Assembly: GCF_021353235.1 (NCBI RefSeq)
Contig: NZ_JAJTWT010000001.1
Span: 248,001 to 312,000 of the forward strand
Direction of reading: 5' to 3'
DNA length: 64,000 bases
Origin: Pelomonas caseinilytica
GTDB lineage: Bacteria > Pseudomonadota > Gammaproteobacteria > Burkholderiales > Burkholderiaceae_C
Shown: positions 63,039 to 64,000 of the stretch, piece by piece
How positions within the stretch are numbered: position 1 is the first letter of the stretch
Layout: the number at the start of each line of letters is the position of its first letter
Program-made: the position numbers and the translations under genes
The notes under the pieces: model-generated
Databases searched by the model: none
The model's input: the letters and a program-made list of their open reading frames with translations, nothing else
What the model was told of the DNA's origin: nothing

Positions 63039-64000
63039 ATGACGACGCCCTTCCCTCCCCGGATCGCCACCCTGGTGCTGCTGGACGCCAGTGGCCGCCT
63101 GCTCGGCGCCCTGCCGCCCTTCGAGGCCGCCACGCCGTGGTGGAACCACGTCGAGCCCCTGGTGGAGGCCGCGGCGCAGCGCCATGGCCTGCGCGTCACG
63201 GTGCTGCGCCTGCTCCGCGCCGAGCGCCACCATCCGCCTGGTGGCGCCGTCAGCTACCTGGCCGAATGCGACGGCGGCGCGCCGGACGCGCTGGCTCCGT
63301 GGGACGGCGGGCTGGACGAGCAGCCGCTGCGCATGCGCTGGGCACGGCCCGGCGGCCCGCGGGCCGATCTCGACTGGGCGGTAGCCGCCCTGCGCCGGCA
63401 AGGCCTGGCCCCGGACGGCGAGCCCCGGCAACTGCGCAGCTGGAACCTCTCCAGCGTCTGGCGGCTGCCACCGTACTGGCTCAAGGCCGTGCCGCCCTTC
63501 TTCGCCCACGAGGGCCCGCTGCTGGCCGCGCTGCAGGCCGAGGCCGTGCCCCGGCTGGTGGCCCATGACGCCGGCCGGCTGCTGCTGGCGCCCGCCGCGG
63601 GCGAGGACCGCTACGGCGCGCCGCCCGACGAGTGCGAGGCCATGATCGACCTCCTCGTCGACCTGCAGCACCGCTGGGCGCCACGCCTGGACGAACTGCT
63701 GGCCCTGGGCCTGCCCGACTGGCGCGCCCAGGCCTTCGGCCGCGCGCTCGCCGAGCTGCTGCCGCGCATCGCCCTGCCGGCGGAAGACCGCGCAACGCTC
63801 GCCGCCTTCTCGGCGGCCCTGCCCGCCCACTTCGCGCGCCTGGCCGCCTGCGGCCTGCCCGACACCCTGCTGCATGGCGACTTCCACCCCGGCAACTTCG
63901 TCGGCGACGGCCGGCGGCTGACCCTGCTGGACTGGGGCGACGCCGGCATCGGCCATCCGCTGCTGGACCAGTCCGCCATGCTGACGCCGCAGTCCAGCGC
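63039..64000 (+). CDS. Aminoglycoside phosphotransferase (APH)-fold protein, 3' truncated by window
   Basis: Open from ATG 63039 to the window end (320 codons, no stop). The N-terminal part ([20 protein letters not shown]) is not recognised. From about residue 145 it has a kinase-like fold: [18 protein letters not shown], then the catalytic loop [19 protein letters not shown] and [16 protein letters not shown] (metal Asp). HGDFHPGN and DWGD are the Brenner and DFG-equivalent motifs of APH/choline kinases. The substrate is unknown; small-molecule phosphorylation is likely, antibiotic resistance not implied. Confidence 0.8.
   Translation, partial: MTTPFPPRIATLVLLDASGRLLGALPPFEAATPWWNHVEPLVEAAAQRHGLRVTVLRLLRAERHHPPGGAVSYLAECDGGAPDALAPWDGGLDEQPLRMRWARPGGPRADLDWAVAALRRQGLAPDGEPRQLRSWNLSSVWRLPPYWLKAVPPFFAHEGPLLAALQAEAVPRLVAHDAGRLLLAPAAGEDRYGAPPDECEAMIDLLVDLQHRWAPRLDELLALGLPDWRAQAFGRALAELLPRIALPAEDRATLAAFSAALPAHFARLAACGLPDTLLHGDFHPGNFVGDGRRLTLLDWGDAGIGHPLLDQSAMLTPQSS

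Noticed and set aside
63039-64000. Antibiotic resistance gene
   Set aside because: The APH fold is shared by many metabolic kinases; no feature specific to a known aminoglycoside-modifying enzyme is visible.

Overview
The window is a very GC-rich (about 70% by eye) chromosomal segment of a betaproteobacterium. It most resembles the Burkholderiales (Rubrivivax/Leptothrix/Roseateles-type relatives). The basis is gene content and order: a MerR-type regulator followed by tRNA-Pro, guaB/guaA, ratA-rnfH divergent from smpB, phaR and 3-hydroxybutyrate dehydrogenase (polyhydroxybutyrate metabolism), a PEP-CTERM protein, and mfd/serB. Most of it is ordinary core genome with tightly packed genes and frequent ATGA or GTGA start/stop overlaps. 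No phage, insertion sequence, CRISPR array or rRNA operon was seen.

Layout. 0-7 kb: end of a MerR regulator, tRNA-Pro(GGG), the guanine nucleotide genes guaB-MFS-guaA on the minus strand, a DUF4124 gene, ratA/rnfH and smpB. The smpB 3' end is followed by further tandem copies of itself. 7-11 kb (minus): metC-like, rimO, phaR and a TetR regulator. 11-18.1 kb (plus): an eight-gene lipid/redox operon (FAD amine oxidase, DUF1365, cyclopropane synthase-like, chalcone isomerase-like, MFS, DUF3833 lipoprotein, SDR, SnoaL-like) behind a cluster of TetR-type operators. 18.2-20.3 kb: an Hcp-like protein with a PEP-CTERM tail, and a TPR-methyltransferase. 20.3-25.2 kb: tRNA-Val(GAC), relA, an alpha/beta hydrolase, bdhA and a SIMPL protein. 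25.3-30.5 kb: ompR/envZ, ispF and a patatin/type Vd protein. 30.7-35.1 kb: cheW, two chemoreceptors (one with a CXXCH haem motif) and the remnant of a third. 35-39 kb: ispD, a hydrolase, a class II aldolase, an RlmN paralogue and a second chalcone isomerase-like protein. 39-44.6 kb: a sigma54-dependent response regulator, its sensor kinase and an MHS transporter preceded by a near-consensus sigma54 promoter and upstream palindromes. 44.6-54 kb: small hypotheticals, a DUF885 protein, mfd, serB, an S4 protein, a TPP enzyme and a non-coding stretch with two long hairpin elements. 54-64 kb: an AI-2E-type permease, an MFS/AraC pair, a three-repeat secreted protein, nadA, a ComFB protein, an SPFH/ribbon-helix-helix pair, nadB and a partial phosphotransferase-fold gene.

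The most unusual signals are non-coding: (1) two roughly 100-bp elements at 53.7-54.0 kb that share a 44-bp core with a compensated inner hairpin, enclosed by different 25-28-bp inverted arms; (2) a multi-hairpin repeat present three times, each time next to a sensor kinase gene; (3) repeated smpB tails with a hairpin kept in each copy. Among proteins, the Hcp-like PEP-CTERM protein and the haem-type chemoreceptor stand out.

In pathway terms the window supplies GMP synthesis (guaB, guaA), two isoprenoid steps (ispD, ispF, not adjacent), the first two steps of NAD synthesis (nadB, nadA), polyhydroxybutyrate control and use (phaR, bdhA), the stringent response (relA), osmosensing (ompR/envZ), and a self-contained sigma54 sensor-regulator-transporter module. 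All coordinates and starts come from reading the sequence; family names rest on motif recognition without database searches.
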